Assembly: GCF_014905095.1 (NCBI RefSeq)
Contig: NZ_CP041165.1
Coordinates: forward strand, 682,001-746,000
Direction: 5' to 3'
Length of the DNA: 64,000 nucleotides
Origin: Sulfurimonas marina
GTDB taxonomy: Bacteria; Campylobacterota; Campylobacteria; Campylobacterales; Sulfurimonadaceae
In this document: positions 27,919 to 38,014 of the stretch, in pieces
How the letters are laid out: the number at the start of each line of letters is the position of its first letter
How positions within the stretch are numbered: position 1 is the stretch's first letter
Notes under the pieces: generated by a model
The model's database searches: none
Seen by the model: the letters and a program-made list of their open reading frames with translations, nothing else
Told to the model about the DNA's origin: nothing
Program-made: the position numbers and the translations under genes

Positions 27919-27924
27919 TATAAT
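27919..27924 (+). promoter_or_regulatory. Likely -10 box for the acetate-island two-component system
   Basis: TTGTATAAT lies 6 bases before the ATG at 27931. The predicted transcript start coincides with the start codon. Confidence 0.6.
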
Positions 27925-27930
27925 TCTTTT

Positions 27931-29145
27931 ATGAAAGAACTATTAATTAAGTTTCAGAACTACCTGATACTTCGCTTTAATGCCATAACAATTCGTCAAG
28001 CAAATATTATTACAACTCTGGTTATATTGCTTTTTACAATTGTATTTGCATATTTGCTGATCAAAGAAAATTACCACGATTACGAAAAAACACTTTCAAA
28101 ACAACACCACGATCAAGTTGTGGGAATAGAACAAGAATACAACTATGAACTGGCTCAAGAGAAGTTAAAATCACTTTTGATCAAAAATACCTTGGCAATT
28201 GCAACCCTCGCTTTTATACTTTTTGCGATCATGCTGGGATTTTATAAAATTTTTAACACCTTGCTGCAACGCGATATGGAATCGTTTCTGGCATTTTTTA
28301 AAGATGCCGCACATACCGATCAGGTGCTTAATCCCAATACGATTCTTTTTAAAGAGTTTAAAACAATGGGAACGCATGTGAATGAGATGGTAGATACTAT
28401 CAATGAACAAAAGAGATCACTTAAAGAGCTAAATCTGAACCTTGAAGATAAAGTAAAAGCAAAAACGCAAGACTTAGAACGCATCCTAAATGCACAAAAA
28501 GAGTTCTTACGTTACACGGTACATGAAACAAATACGCCACTTAGTGTTATACTTACATCTTTAGAACTTTATGAGATGGAACATGAGAAAGACAGACACC
28601 TCTCTAAAGTGGAAGCAGCGGCAAAAAATATCTTTAATATCTATGATGATCTGAGTTATCTGGTAAAAAAAGAGCATGTTGATTATCCGAAAGCTTCGAT
28701 CGACATAAATAAGTTTGTAAAAAGCAGGGTAGAGTTCTTTACCGAAGTCGCACACCTATCCAAAGTTTCATTTTCATTCGTGAGTGAAGTGGAAGATGTG
28801 TATATCTTTTTTAATAAGACAAAACTGCAACGTATTATAGATAACTCTATTACAAATGCGATCAAGTATACTTTTCAAAACGAGGTTGTCGATATAAAAC
28901 TTACTAAAACGATTCAGTATGTGGAGTTTTCTATAGGCAGTCATTCTCAACCTATAAAAGATGTAGATAAGATCTTTGATGAGTATTACAGAGAAGAGAA
29001 CAAAAGTATAGCAAGTGAAAAAGGGTTTGGAATAGGTTTGAGGCTGGTGAAAAATATATGTGATGAAGAGGGAGTTGAGATCGTAATTGATTCAAACGAA
29101 AAACAAAATACTTTTAAGTTCAGATTTAAAGTGATGGGTGAATAA
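27931..29145 (+). CDS. Sensor histidine kinase
   Basis: A membrane-bound kinase of 404 residues. There are two membrane helices (about 19-40 and 86-106) with a short periplasmic stretch between, a coiled linker (EQKRSLKELNLNLEDKVKAKTQDLERIL), the H-box YTVHETNTPLSVIL, the N-box NSITNAIKYT and the G-box GFGIGLRLVKNIC. An in-frame TTG exists at 27916, but it precedes the -10 box; the ATG at 27931 is used. No ribosome site is visible, so the transcript is probably leaderless. It overlaps the response regulator as TAATG. The position ahead of acetate uptake and activation genes suggests it controls them. Confidence 0.9.
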   Translation: MKELLIKFQNYLILRFNAITIRQANIITTLVILLFTIVFAYLLIKENYHDYEKTLSKQHHDQVVGIEQEYNYELAQEKLKSLLIKNTLAIATLAFILFAIMLGFYKIFNTLLQRDMESFLAFFKDAAHTDQVLNPNTILFKEFKTMGTHVNEMVDTINEQKRSLKELNLNLEDKVKAKTQDLERILNAQKEFLRYTVHETNTPLSVILTSLELYEMEHEKDRHLSKVEAAAKNIFNIYDDLSYLVKKEHVDYPKASIDINKFVKSRVEFFTEVAHLSKVSFSFVSEVEDVYIFFNKTKLQRIIDNSITNAIKYTFQNEVVDIKLTKTIQYVEFSIGSHSQPIKDVDKIFDEYYREENKSIASEKGFGIGLRLVKNICDEEGVEIVIDSNEKQNTFKFRFKVMGE

Positions 29146-29801
29146 TGAAAATACTCTTATTAGAAGATGAGGTGATGTTAAATGAATCTATCTGTGAGTA
29201 TTTAGAATCATTCGGTCATGTCGTAGAGCCTTTTTTTGACGGACAGGAAGCATTTGATGCTATGCAGAAAAACAGCTATGACCTTTTCATCCTAGATATT
29301 AACGTCCCTCAAATTGACGGACTCACTATTCTTGAACAGTTACATGCTTTAAAGATTCATGTCCCTACTATCTATATAAGTGCACTGGTAGATATAGAAG
29401 ATATATCCCGTGCATACAACTTAGGGTGTTACGATTATCTTAAAAAACCTTTCCATCTAAAAGAATTAGCACTGAGAATTGATAGAATAGTTGCAACATC
29501 CAAAACACCGAATGTACATCTTGTACTTTCGAAAAACTATAGTTACGATCAGAAACACAAAACGTTGTTTTTTCAACAAGAACCGCAAACACTTACAAAG
29601 AAACAAACTCAGATTATCGATCTACTGGCGAGAAACAGGGGCTTGGTAGTGGACTTTGAACAGTTTCAAGAGTATGTTTGGAGTGATACAATAGTTGACA
29701 ATGCTACGATTCGTGCCGAGGTAAACAGACTAAAAAAGATTCTTAAAGAGGATATAGTCACAAATGTTCGCGGTATGGGTTACATGATCGAAAAAAACTA
29801 G
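29145..29801 (+). CDS. OmpR-family response regulator
   Basis: A protein of 218 residues. The receiver domain has acidic residues in LLLEDE, the phospho-acceptor Asp in LFILDINVPQIDG (about residue 51), and Lys in YLKKPF. A winged-helix DNA-binding domain follows (about 125-218), ending TNVRGMGYMIEKN. It is translationally coupled with the kinase. The likely targets are the acetate genes downstream, by position only. Confidence 0.93.
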   Translation: MKILLLEDEVMLNESICEYLESFGHVVEPFFDGQEAFDAMQKNSYDLFILDINVPQIDGLTILEQLHALKIHVPTIYISALVDIEDISRAYNLGCYDYLKKPFHLKELALRIDRIVATSKTPNVHLVLSKNYSYDQKHKTLFFQQEPQTLTKKQTQIIDLLARNRGLVVDFEQFQEYVWSDTIVDNATIRAEVNRLKKILKEDIVTNVRGMGYMIEKN

Positions 29802-29922
29802 TTACTTTTTTACACACCTACAAAAACAAAACCAAAAATCTCCCAATATTTTCCTTTTGCTACGTTCATGCTATTTTTCTTCTTTAGCATTAGAGTTGAA
29901 TAGTTTAACGGGGAGAAACTAA

Positions 29923-31227
29923 ATGAAAAAAGTAGTAACAACATCACTTGTAAGTCTTGGACTTCTTTCAAGTGTAAGTTTAGATGCGGCTGAGAATCTT
30001 AGCACTATGTTTTCTGAGGGGAAAGCAAGGGGACAGATTCGTATGTTTGCAATCGATCGTGATTATGTAAATAAAGATTTACATCGTAGTGGTCTATCTT
30101 TAGGTGGACATCTAAAGTATGAAACAGCTGATTATACAGGATTAAGTTTCGGTGCAGCATTTTATACAGTAAATAGACTAGATACATGGACAGATGTTGC
30201 AGAACCAGCTATATTTGGTCCTAATGATGGTAGTTATGACCTTTTAGGTGAAGCATATTTACAATATACTCGTGGAAATACTACATTTAAAGGTGGTCGT
30301 CAAAAACTTGATACTCCTTTAGCTGGCAGTGATGATGCTAGAACATTACCAAACTTGTTTGAAGCATATATTGTTACAAATACAGATATTAAAGATACTA
30401 CAATCGTAGCTGGACATATTACAAAGTTTGCTCAGGGTACATTTGGTCGTGTATATGATGCATCGGCAGACGAAGCAAATGCACTTTTAGCTGTAACGGC
30501 AGGTTACTCAGCTGTAGATACGCGTAACCAAGCTGGTAGTTTTGTAAATATGGGTACATATGCTATCGATGAAAAAACTGCAGGTGTAACTGTAGCTGCA
30601 GCTGTTTATACAGGTGTTGAAAACCTTAAAGTACAAGTATGGGATTACTATGCTCATGATATTTTAAATGCTATCTATGCTGATGCTAATTATGGTGTGA
30701 AACTTGATGGTTATTCTCCATATGTTGCAGCACAGTTTATTAGAGAAGATGCTATAGGCGATAAACTACTTGGTGAAGTTTCATCTATGTATGGTGCTGC
30801 AAAAGCCGGTGTTAAATTCGGTGGATTTAATGTATATGCTGCATATTCACAAACAACAGAATCCAATGGTAATGCATTACTAAAATCTATTATCACTCCA
30901 TGGGGTGGTATGCCTGCTTATACACAAGGTATGGTAACTCGTCACCAATTTTTAGCTGGAACAAAAGCGACAAAAGTTGCTGGAACATATAGTTTTAAAG
31001 ATATGGGTGTAAATTTATCAACAACTGCATACTATGCATCTTTTGATATGGATGACAATAGTGGATACGGTACTGCACGTACAGCTACTGAAAGCGGTTT
31101 TGATGCTATTTACTATCCAGAAGCAGTGAAAAACCTTCAGTTACGTTTACGTGGAAACTTTCCAAGAGATTTTATAGGTACTGTTGGTTGGAATGAATAT
31201 AGATTTATAGTAAACTATAATTTCTAG
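29923..31227 (+). CDS. Opr-family outer-membrane porin
   Basis: A barrel protein of 434 residues with a signal peptide (about 1-22, MKKVVTTSLVSLGLLSSVSLDA). Typical parts are KARGQIRMFAIDRDY, SLGGHLKYETADYTGLSFGAAFYT, FKGGRQKLDTPL, and the final VGWNEYRFIVNYNF ending in an aromatic residue. It is an OprD/epsilonproteobacterial porin type. It precedes the DUF485-actP genes by 15 bases, so it is likely the outer-membrane entry for acetate or a related carboxylate. Ribosome site GGGGAG. No classical promoter was found in 29802-29922. Confidence 0.88.
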   Translation: MKKVVTTSLVSLGLLSSVSLDAAENLSTMFSEGKARGQIRMFAIDRDYVNKDLHRSGLSLGGHLKYETADYTGLSFGAAFYTVNRLDTWTDVAEPAIFGPNDGSYDLLGEAYLQYTRGNTTFKGGRQKLDTPLAGSDDARTLPNLFEAYIVTNTDIKDTTIVAGHITKFAQGTFGRVYDASADEANALLAVTAGYSAVDTRNQAGSFVNMGTYAIDEKTAGVTVAAAVYTGVENLKVQVWDYYAHDILNAIYADANYGVKLDGYSPYVAAQFIREDAIGDKLLGEVSSMYGAAKAGVKFGGFNVYAAYSQTTESNGNALLKSIITPWGGMPAYTQGMVTRHQFLAGTKATKVAGTYSFKDMGVNLSTTAYYASFDMDDNSGYGTARTATESGFDAIYYPEAVKNLQLRLRGNFPRDFIGTVGWNEYRFIVNYNF

Positions 31228-31242
31228 AAAAAAGGAGAGAAG

Positions 31243-31560
31243 ATGAATAAAGAATTAATTGAACAGATTAAGTCTAATCCGGACTACCAAACATTGGTAA
31301 AGAAAAGAACATCTTTTGCAATCGTTTTAACAATTGTAATGTTAATAGTTTACTTTGCATTTATTTTAACAATAGCATTTGAACCGTCATTACTTGGACA
31401 ACCGTTAAGTAGTGATAGCGTAACAACTATCGGTATTCCTGTTGGAATCACTGTAATTGTGATTGCATTTATACTTACAGGTATTTACACAGTAAGAGCA
31501 AACGGTGAGTTTGATGAACTTGCAAACAGAGTGAAAAACTCTGTTAAAGGGGATAAGTAA
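31243..31560 (+). CDS. DUF485 membrane protein (YjcH-like)
   Basis: A protein of 105 residues with two membrane helices (about 27-47 and 62-85) and the family start [21 protein letters not shown]485 proteins are encoded next to ActP acetate symporters in most bacteria and are thought to be an accessory subunit. It overlaps actP by 1 base (TAATG), matching the yjcH-actP arrangement. Confidence 0.92.
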   Translation: MNKELIEQIKSNPDYQTLVKKRTSFAIVLTIVMLIVYFAFILTIAFEPSLLGQPLSSDSVTTIGIPVGITVIVIAFILTGIYTVRANGEFDELANRVKNSVKGDK

Positions 31561-33224
31561 TGAATAGAGCTTTTTTATTTTTAATTTTAGGGTCTATCGC
31601 TGTATTTGCAAGCGGTGCAATTGAAGGTGAGGTAGCAAAACAAGGTTTAAATGTTTCTGCAATCGTAATGTTCTTAATCTTTGTAAGTGGTACTTTAGGT
31701 ATTACTTACTGGGCTGCTAAACGTACAAAATCTGCAAAAGATTTCTATACTGCAGGTGGTGGAATTACTGGTTTTCAAAACGGTATGGCGATCGCGGGTG
31801 ACTATATGTCAGCGGCATCTTTCCTAGGGATTTCAGGTCTTGTTTACTTAAAAGGATACGATGGACTTATCTACTCTATCGGTTTTTTAGTTGGTTGGCC
31901 AATCATCCTTTTCTTAATTGCTGAGCCTTTAAGAAATCTTGGTAAATATACGTTTGCAGACGTTGCGTCGTACAGATTACGTCAAACACCTATCCGTACA
32001 TTGGCGGCATTTGGTTCAATTGCAACAGTTATTCTTTACCTGATCGCACAAATGGTTGGTTCTGGAAAGTTAATTCAGCTTTTATTCGGTCTTAACTATG
32101 AAGTAGCGGTAATTCTTGTTGGTGTACTAATGGTACTTTACGTAACATTCGGTGGTATGCTTGCAACTACTTGGGTACAGATCATTAAAGCGTTCCTATT
32201 ATTATCTGGTGCTACATTTATGGCAATCGCTGTTATGGCACATTACGATTTCTCATTTGGTTCGTTATTTGCAAAAGCTGTTGAAGTAAAAGGTGAGGCT
32301 ATTATGAGTCCGGGTGGTCTTGTAAGTGATCCTATTTCAGCTATTTCACTTGCGATCGCATTAATGTTTGGTACAGCTGGTTTACCACATATCTTAATGA
32401 GATTTTTTACTGTAAGTGATGCAAAAGAAGCACGTAAATCTGTTTTCTTTGCAACTGGATTTATTGGATATTTCTATATTCTTACGTTCATCATCGGTTT
32501 CGGTGCGATTGTAATGGTATTCCAAAATCCACAATATTTAGATTTAGCAAAACAAGCGATCTCTGGTGGAAGCCCGATCCTTGGCGGTAACAACATGGCG
32601 GCAATTCACTTAAGTCATGCGGTAGGCGGAGATTTCTTCTTAGGATTTATCTCGGCAGTTGCATTCGCTACTATCTTAGCGGTTGTTTCAGGTTTAACAC
32701 TTGCAGGTGCTTCGGCAATTTCACACGACCTTTACGCATCTGTGTTTAAAAAAGGTGAAGTTGATTCTATGAAAGAGATGAGAGTTTCTAAAATTGCAAC
32801 TATCGTTCTTGGAATCGTAGCTATCATTATGGGTATCGCGTTTGAGAAACAAAACATCGCATTCGTTGTGGGTCTTGCTTTTGCTATTGCAGCATCGGCT
32901 AACTTCCCTGTACTTTTCCTTTCAATGTACTGGAGAAAATTAACAACTCGCGGTGCGGTAATCGGTGGTAGTTTAGGTCTTGCTACGGCAGTTATCCTAG
33001 TTATCCTTGGTCCGATTGTTTGGGTACAAATCTTAGGAAATGCAGAAGCAATTTTCCCATATAAATATCCGGCACTTTTCTCAGTGTTAGTATCGTTTGT
33101 TGGTATCTGGTTCTTCTCAATCACAGATAATTCTGAAAATGCGAAAAATGAACAAGAGATGTTCGAAGCGCAATATATTAGAAGCCAAACTGGAATTGGT
33201 GCAGAGGGTGCAGTAGAGCATTAA
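31560..33224 (+). CDS. actP: Cation/acetate symporter ActP
   Basis: A sodium:solute symporter family permease of 554 residues with about 13 membrane helices. Signature stretches are [52 protein letters not shown], and [17 protein letters not shown]. Acetate and other short monocarboxylates are the known substrates. It is encoded with DUF485, porin and acs genes, which fits acetate scavenging. Confidence 0.95.
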   Translation: MNRAFLFLILGSIAVFASGAIEGEVAKQGLNVSAIVMFLIFVSGTLGITYWAAKRTKSAKDFYTAGGGITGFQNGMAIAGDYMSAASFLGISGLVYLKGYDGLIYSIGFLVGWPIILFLIAEPLRNLGKYTFADVASYRLRQTPIRTLAAFGSIATVILYLIAQMVGSGKLIQLLFGLNYEVAVILVGVLMVLYVTFGGMLATTWVQIIKAFLLLSGATFMAIAVMAHYDFSFGSLFAKAVEVKGEAIMSPGGLVSDPISAISLAIALMFGTAGLPHILMRFFTVSDAKEARKSVFFATGFIGYFYILTFIIGFGAIVMVFQNPQYLDLAKQAISGGSPILGGNNMAAIHLSHAVGGDFFLGFISAVAFATILAVVSGLTLAGASAISHDLYASVFKKGEVDSMKEMRVSKIATIVLGIVAIIMGIAFEKQNIAFVVGLAFAIAASANFPVLFLSMYWRKLTTRGAVIGGSLGLATAVILVILGPIVWVQILGNAEAIFPYKYPALFSVLVSFVGIWFFSITDNSENAKNEQEMFEAQYIRSQTGIGAEGAVEH

Positions 33225-33227
33225 AAA

Positions 33228-35036
33228 ATGAGTATATTAGATCAAAGACGTTTAATCGAGTCTATCCATCCTTTCGAATTGTTAAGTTCCTTTGAACTTG
33301 ACAATTTGATGTCCAAGATAGATATTGCATATTATCCAAAAGAAACCTTACTAATCTCTCGGGATTTAGAGAGTATCGCTTTTTATATTATTATAAAAGG
33401 GCAGGTCGCAGAATACATAGATAATGAACTGTACAATATTTATAATAAGGGGGATAGCTTTGATGCCGACTCCTTGATCTATAATAAAACCAACTCCCGC
33501 TTCGTTGTCACCGAGGATCTCATATGCTATGAGATCAAAAAAGAGGACTTCCTCGATCTCATGCAAAACAAAAAGATCCAAGGCTACTTTCTACAAGACT
33601 TTATCTCACGCCATAAACAACTCAAAGAGTATCATAGCAGCAGTGAATTTACCCCATTTTTAGTTTCCAAAGTTTCAGATATATACCTCCATACTGCATG
33701 CATAGTTACTCCAGATATTTCGATCCACGACGCACTCCAAAAACAAAAAAAATTACAATCTAGTATTATCATTGTTGAAGAGCTTTCTCGTGTAGTTACT
33801 GATGCAGATTTAAAAGAGCAGGTGCTTCTTGGTGACGTAACTGTAGATGCGCCGATACGCTCAATAGCATCATCGAAAATGGTATGTGTAGATATAAACG
33901 ATTTTTTATTCAACGTTCTTTTGGTTATGACACATGAAGAGGTAAGACGTGTCATAGTAAAAGAGAACAACACTATAGTAGGTGTGCTGGAGCAACTTGA
34001 TCTATTAAGCTTCTTTGCAAACCATTCACACCTTGTAGCTGTACAGATCGATCGTGCTAACTCGATCGAGGATCTTACAGATATTCAAAAAGACTTACGC
34101 AATCTCATCTTAGCTCTTACAACTAAAGGTGTAAAGGTTCGTTACATTACAAAACTTGTATCTGCTCTCAATGAAAAGATATACAAAAAAGTTTTTGAAA
34201 TGTGCGTTGAAGAAGAGTTAAGGGAAAAATGTGCATTAATCGTTATGGGAAGTGAAGGGCGTGAAGAACAAGGGCTTAAAAGTGATCAGGATAATGCTTT
34301 GATTATCGATTCAAATGTTGAAGCTGAACTGTTTGAAGAGCCTATGTTAAAACTAAATTCTTATTTGCTTCGTATAGGTTTTCCTCCGTGTAAAGGGGAT
34401 GTGATGGTTAGCAACCCTTTTTGGAGAAAAGATCTAAACGCATATAAAGAACAAATAGATACATGGTCTTCCTCTTTAGATGAAGCTACTTTACAAAATA
34501 TGAGTATTTTTGTAGATGCAAAATGTGTTGCGGGAAATTGTGATCTTTTAGATCAGCTTACAGAGTTTTTAGGACATAGATTTGAAGCAAGAGACGACGT
34601 ACTTGCCCATATGGCAAAAGCGGTAATCCATTTTGAAACACCATTATCGGTATTTTCAAATTTTGTTGTGCAAAAAAATCATGCGAATAAACTTGATATT
34701 AAGAAAGGAGGGTTGTTTGCATTGGTACACGGTATACGATGTTTGTCGTTGCAGTACCATATTAGAGATACGAATACAGTAGAGAGAATTAAACAATTAA
34801 ACAATAAAGGCGTGATAGATAAAAATTTTGCATCTGAACTGATTGAGAGTTTTGACACACTATCTTCTATTAGATTAAAAACAATGCTAAATGCAAAAAA
34901 CTTGGAAGAGGATAACTTCCTTGATCCAAACTCTTTAGACAAAGTACAAAAAGATCTGTTAAAAGATAGTTTGAAAATAGTTAACAAATTTAAAAAATTT
35001 ATCTCATTCCACTTTCATTTGGAGATGGTGAGCTGA
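33228..35036 (+). CDS. cNMP-binding/CBS/DUF294 putative nucleotidyltransferase
   Basis: A soluble protein of 602 residues. In order it has a cyclic-nucleotide-binding-like domain (about 1-130, with FYIIIKGQVAEY), a CBS pair (about 145-265), a DUF294 nucleotidyltransferase domain with GSEGREEQGLKSDQDNALII (about 344-363, the GS..R..SDxD pattern also seen in GlnD) and a C-terminal DUF294 helical domain. Such proteins are regularly linked with actP, exonuclease and acs genes in Proteobacteria. The modified target is unknown; nucleotide sensing through CBS is inferred. It starts 3 bases after actP and overlaps the exonuclease by 1 base. Confidence 0.88.
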   Translation: MSILDQRRLIESIHPFELLSSFELDNLMSKIDIAYYPKETLLISRDLESIAFYIIIKGQVAEYIDNELYNIYNKGDSFDADSLIYNKTNSRFVVTEDLICYEIKKEDFLDLMQNKKIQGYFLQDFISRHKQLKEYHSSSEFTPFLVSKVSDIYLHTACIVTPDISIHDALQKQKKLQSSIIIVEELSRVVTDADLKEQVLLGDVTVDAPIRSIASSKMVCVDINDFLFNVLLVMTHEEVRRVIVKENNTIVGVLEQLDLLSFFANHSHLVAVQIDRANSIEDLTDIQKDLRNLILALTTKGVKVRYITKLVSALNEKIYKKVFEMCVEEELREKCALIVMGSEGREEQGLKSDQDNALIIDSNVEAELFEEPMLKLNSYLLRIGFPPCKGDVMVSNPFWRKDLNAYKEQIDTWSSSLDEATLQNMSIFVDAKCVAGNCDLLDQLTEFLGHRFEARDDVLAHMAKAVIHFETPLSVFSNFVVQKNHANKLDIKKGGLFALVHGIRCLSLQYHIRDTNTVERIKQLNNKGVIDKNFASELIESFDTLSSIRLKTMLNAKNLEEDNFLDPNSLDKVQKDLLKDSLKIVNKFKKFISFHFHLEMVS

Positions 35037-35647
35037 TGTTTACCTCTTTAGTGCGATCTTTTAAAAAATATAGAGACTTTAAACGCTTAAAAGATAAAGA
35101 TTTTGCATTTTTATTTTGTGAAAGTAACGACGATGAAGTTGTTGTTATCGACACTGAAACTACAGGGCTTGATCCAAAAAAAGATGAGATACTTTCAATA
35201 GGCGCGGTAAAAGTAAAAAACAATAAAATATTAACATCGCAAACATTTGAAGTTTACTTGAAAAATTCTAAGGAGATAGATGCAAAAAGTATAGAAATTC
35301 ATGGTATTCGTCCCTGTGATTTAGTCAACGCTAAAGAGAGCGATGAAGCCATAAAAGAGTTTTTAAAATTTATAGGAAGTTCAAAATTAGTTGGGTATTA
35401 TTTAGAGTTTGATGTCGCTATGATAAACAGATACACAAGACCGCTTTTAGGTATAGAACTACCAAACGAGATGGTTGAGATTTCTGAATTATATTTTGAT
35501 AAAACAATTACTTTAATACCTCAAGGAAATATTGATTTACGCTTCGATACAATCATGCAAAACTATGATTTACCAAGTATGGGAGCCCATAATGCAGTTA
35601 ATGACGCGATCATGACTGCAATGATTTATTTAAAATTAACAAACTAA
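35036..35647 (+). CDS. DEDDh 3'-5' exonuclease (DnaQ/PolC epsilon-like)
   Basis: A protein of 203 residues. The metal-binding motifs are in order: VVIDTETTGLDPKKDEIL (ExoI, D-x-E), VGYYLEFDVAMINRY (ExoII Asp) and AHNAVNDAIMTA (ExoIII, His..Asp). It lacks the DNA polymerase contacts needed to call it DnaQ itself. Companions of this type recur in acs/actP/DUF294 clusters and may act on a nucleotide or RNA signal, but the role is not known. Confidence 0.88.
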   Translation: MFTSLVRSFKKYRDFKRLKDKDFAFLFCESNDDEVVVIDTETTGLDPKKDEILSIGAVKVKNNKILTSQTFEVYLKNSKEIDAKSIEIHGIRPCDLVNAKESDEAIKEFLKFIGSSKLVGYYLEFDVAMINRYTRPLLGIELPNEMVEISELYFDKTITLIPQGNIDLRFDTIMQNYDLPSMGAHNAVNDAIMTAMIYLKLTN

Positions 35648-35663
35648 ATAAAGGAGACTGTAA

Positions 35664-37628
35664 ATGTCAGAGATTCAAACTAAACCGGTTTTTAAACCAA
35701 ACAAAGAGTTCGCTAAAACGGCAAGAATAAAAAACATGTGTGAGTACCAAGCACTTCAAGATGAGGCTATGGAAAACTATGAAGGTTTTTGGGGACGTTA
35801 TGCAGAAGAGAAACTGGATTGGATGGAACCTTTTAATGAGGTACTAGATGAATCAAACTTCCCATTTGTAAAATGGTTCAATGGTGGTAAACTGAACGTT
35901 GCTAGCCAATGTATTGACCGCCATTTAGAGTCTCGTAAAAATAAAGCTGCTATCATTTTTGAGGGTGATAGAGGTGACAAACAAATCATCACTTATCTTG
36001 AACTTTACTATCAAGTAAATAAATTTGCAAATCTTTTAAAAGAAGACTTTGGCGTTAAAAAAGGTGACCGTGTTGTTATCTACATGCCGATGATTCCAGA
36101 AGCTGCATTTGCTATGCTGGCTTGTGCTAGACTTGGTGCAATCCACTCGATCGTATTTGGTGGTTTCTCTGCAGAGGCTCTACGTGATAGAATCGAAGAT
36201 GCTGAAGCAAAAGTTGTAATTACAGCTGACGGTGCGTTTAGAAAAACTAAGCCGTATATGCTAAAACCTGTTGTTGATGCTGCTCTTGAAGGGTGTGAGG
36301 TAGTTGAGAAAGTTCTAGTTGTTGAAAGAAACAACGAAGATGTTGAATGGGTTGCTGGACGTGACTACTCTTATAATGAACTTATCAAAGACAAGTCTGC
36401 TGTATGTGAAGCTGAGCCTATGGATGCTGAAGACCCATTATTTTTACTTTATACATCAGGTTCAACTGGTAAACCAAAAGGTGTACAACATAACTCTGCT
36501 GGATACATTCTTTGGGCACAAATGACTATGGAATGGGTATTTGACGTAAAAGAGAACGATACTTACTGGTGTACAGCAGATATCGGTTGGATTACAGGTC
36601 ATACTTACATTGTTTACGGTCCACTTGCAATGGGTGCGACAACTGTAATGTTTGAGGGGGTTATTACATACCCTGATGCTGGTCGTCCATGGAAAATGGT
36701 TGAAGAGTATAAAATTAACCAATTCTATACAGCTCCTACAGCTATCCGTGTATTACACAAAACTGGTGAAGATGAGCCTAAAAAATATGACATCTCATCT
36801 CTTAAAGTTCTTGGAACAGTTGGTGAGCCAATCGATCCACCGGCATGGAAATGGTACTATGAAGAAGTTGGTCAATCTAAGTGTGCTATCGTGGATACTT
36901 ACTGGCAAACTGAAACAGGTGGTCACATCGTTTCTCCATTACCGGGTGCTACTCCTATTAAACCGGCTTGTGCTACATTACCACTACCGGGTATTATGGG
37001 TGAGATCTTAGATCCTGAAACTGGTAAAAAAGTTGGTGTAAATGAAAAAGGTTATATGTGTGTAACTCGTCCTTGGCCATCAATGATCCGTGGTGTATGG
37101 GGTGACCCTGAAAGATTTATCAAATCTTACTTCGGTGACGTTAAAAAAGACGACAAAGCTGTTTACTTTACTGGTGACGGTGCTATCTACGATGAAGACG
37201 GTTATATTACGATCACTGGTCGTACGGATGACGTTATCAACGTAAGTGGTCACAGAATGGGTACTGCAGAAGTTGAAGCTGCGATCAAAAAACACTGGAA
37301 TGTTGCAGAGGTTGCTGTTGTTGGTAAACCACACGAGATTAAGGGTGAGGGTATCTTCGCTTATGTTGTATTAAAATCTGATAACGGTGTAGCTGATGAA
37401 ATTGAAGAGATGAAAATCATCAACTCTCACATTAAACAAGAGATTGGTAACATCGCAGTATGTGACGATATCGTATTTGCTCCGGGACTTCCAAAAACTC
37501 GTTCTGGAAAAATTATGCGTCGTATCCTTCGCTCAATTGCTAAAGGTGAAGAGATCACTCAAGATATCTCAACACTTGAAGATCCTTCAGTAGTTGAAAA
37601 AATCGAAACTATGGTTAAGTCTAAATAA
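35664..37628 (+). CDS. acs: Acetyl-CoA synthetase
   Basis: It activates acetate with ATP and CoA to acetyl-CoA. At 654 residues it has the expected length. The AMP-binding motifs [12 protein letters not shown] and [10 protein letters not shown], the CoA/hinge segment [20 protein letters not shown], and the acetylation-site lysine motif [12 protein letters not shown] near the C-terminus are all present. It is the last gene of the acetate island. A 10-bp hairpin overlaps its stop. Confidence 0.97.
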   Translation: MSEIQTKPVFKPNKEFAKTARIKNMCEYQALQDEAMENYEGFWGRYAEEKLDWMEPFNEVLDESNFPFVKWFNGGKLNVASQCIDRHLESRKNKAAIIFEGDRGDKQIITYLELYYQVNKFANLLKEDFGVKKGDRVVIYMPMIPEAAFAMLACARLGAIHSIVFGGFSAEALRDRIEDAEAKVVITADGAFRKTKPYMLKPVVDAALEGCEVVEKVLVVERNNEDVEWVAGRDYSYNELIKDKSAVCEAEPMDAEDPLFLLYTSGSTGKPKGVQHNSAGYILWAQMTMEWVFDVKENDTYWCTADIGWITGHTYIVYGPLAMGATTVMFEGVITYPDAGRPWKMVEEYKINQFYTAPTAIRVLHKTGEDEPKKYDISSLKVLGTVGEPIDPPAWKWYYEEVGQSKCAIVDTYWQTETGGHIVSPLPGATPIKPACATLPLPGIMGEILDPETGKKVGVNEKGYMCVTRPWPSMIRGVWGDPERFIKSYFGDVKKDDKAVYFTGDGAIYDEDGYITITGRTDDVINVSGHRMGTAEVEAAIKKHWNVAEVAVVGKPHEIKGEGIFAYVVLKSDNGVADEIEEMKIINSHIKQEIGNIAVCDDIVFAPGLPKTRSGKIMRRILRSIAKGEEITQDISTLEDPSVVEKIETMVKSK

Positions 37629-37637
37629 GACTTAACC
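37613..37637 (+). terminator. Terminator-like hairpin at the end of acs
   Basis: GGTTAAGTCT and AGACTTAACC form a perfect 10-bp stem with a 5-base loop, including the acs stop codon. A T-rich stretch begins several bases later (CTCCTCTTTTTCCC), so strength is uncertain. Confidence 0.55.
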
Positions 37638-37702
37638 AAACTCCTCTTTTTCCCTCTCTTATTTACAATTTTTTGTGTACTATTTTGTAAAGGAATAGTT
37701 TC

Positions 37703-38014
37703 ATGAATAAAATAATCGCTTTAGCTCTAACCATATTTTTAACATCTTCTGTATTCGGATCTTCAACATGTTGTAGTTCACAAGGTGGATGTGGAAATCA
37801 AAAAAGCTGTCAAACTAAAAATGATCAAAAAATTATAGCAGAGATGATGAACTTAGAACTAAATAGTATGCAAAGAGATAAACTCAGAGCAATGTTAATG
37901 AGACACAAAATGGAAAGAAAAAATAGTTGGAGTCAACTCCGAGAAAATATGTACAATGTTTTAACTCCTGAACAAAAACAAGAGTTATCAAAAAGATTGA
38001 AAACGACTATTTAA
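37703..38014 (+). CDS. Secreted Cys-rich, CpxP/Spy-like small protein
   Basis: A protein of 103 residues with a signal peptide (about 1-19, MNKIIALALTIFLTSSVFG). The mature N-terminus is rich in Cys (STCCSSQGGCGNQKSC, four to five Cys in 16 residues). Helical segments follow, with an LTPEQKQEL motif like the LTxxQ repeat of Spy, CpxP and ZraP. This suggests a periplasmic chaperone or metal-binding sensor. Ribosome site AAAGGA. Its last codons overlap the convergent pseudouridine synthase gene by 8 bases. Confidence 0.72.
   Translation: MNKIIALALTIFLTSSVFGSSTCCSSQGGCGNQKSCQTKNDQKIIAEMMNLELNSMQRDKLRAMLMRHKMERKNSWSQLRENMYNVLTPEQKQELSKRLKTTI

Noticed and set aside
29850-29880. Possible sigma-54 promoter before the porin gene (TTGCTACGTTCATGCTA)
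   Set aside because: The -24 element lacks GG and matches the consensus poorly, and no enhancer-binding regulator is encoded nearby.
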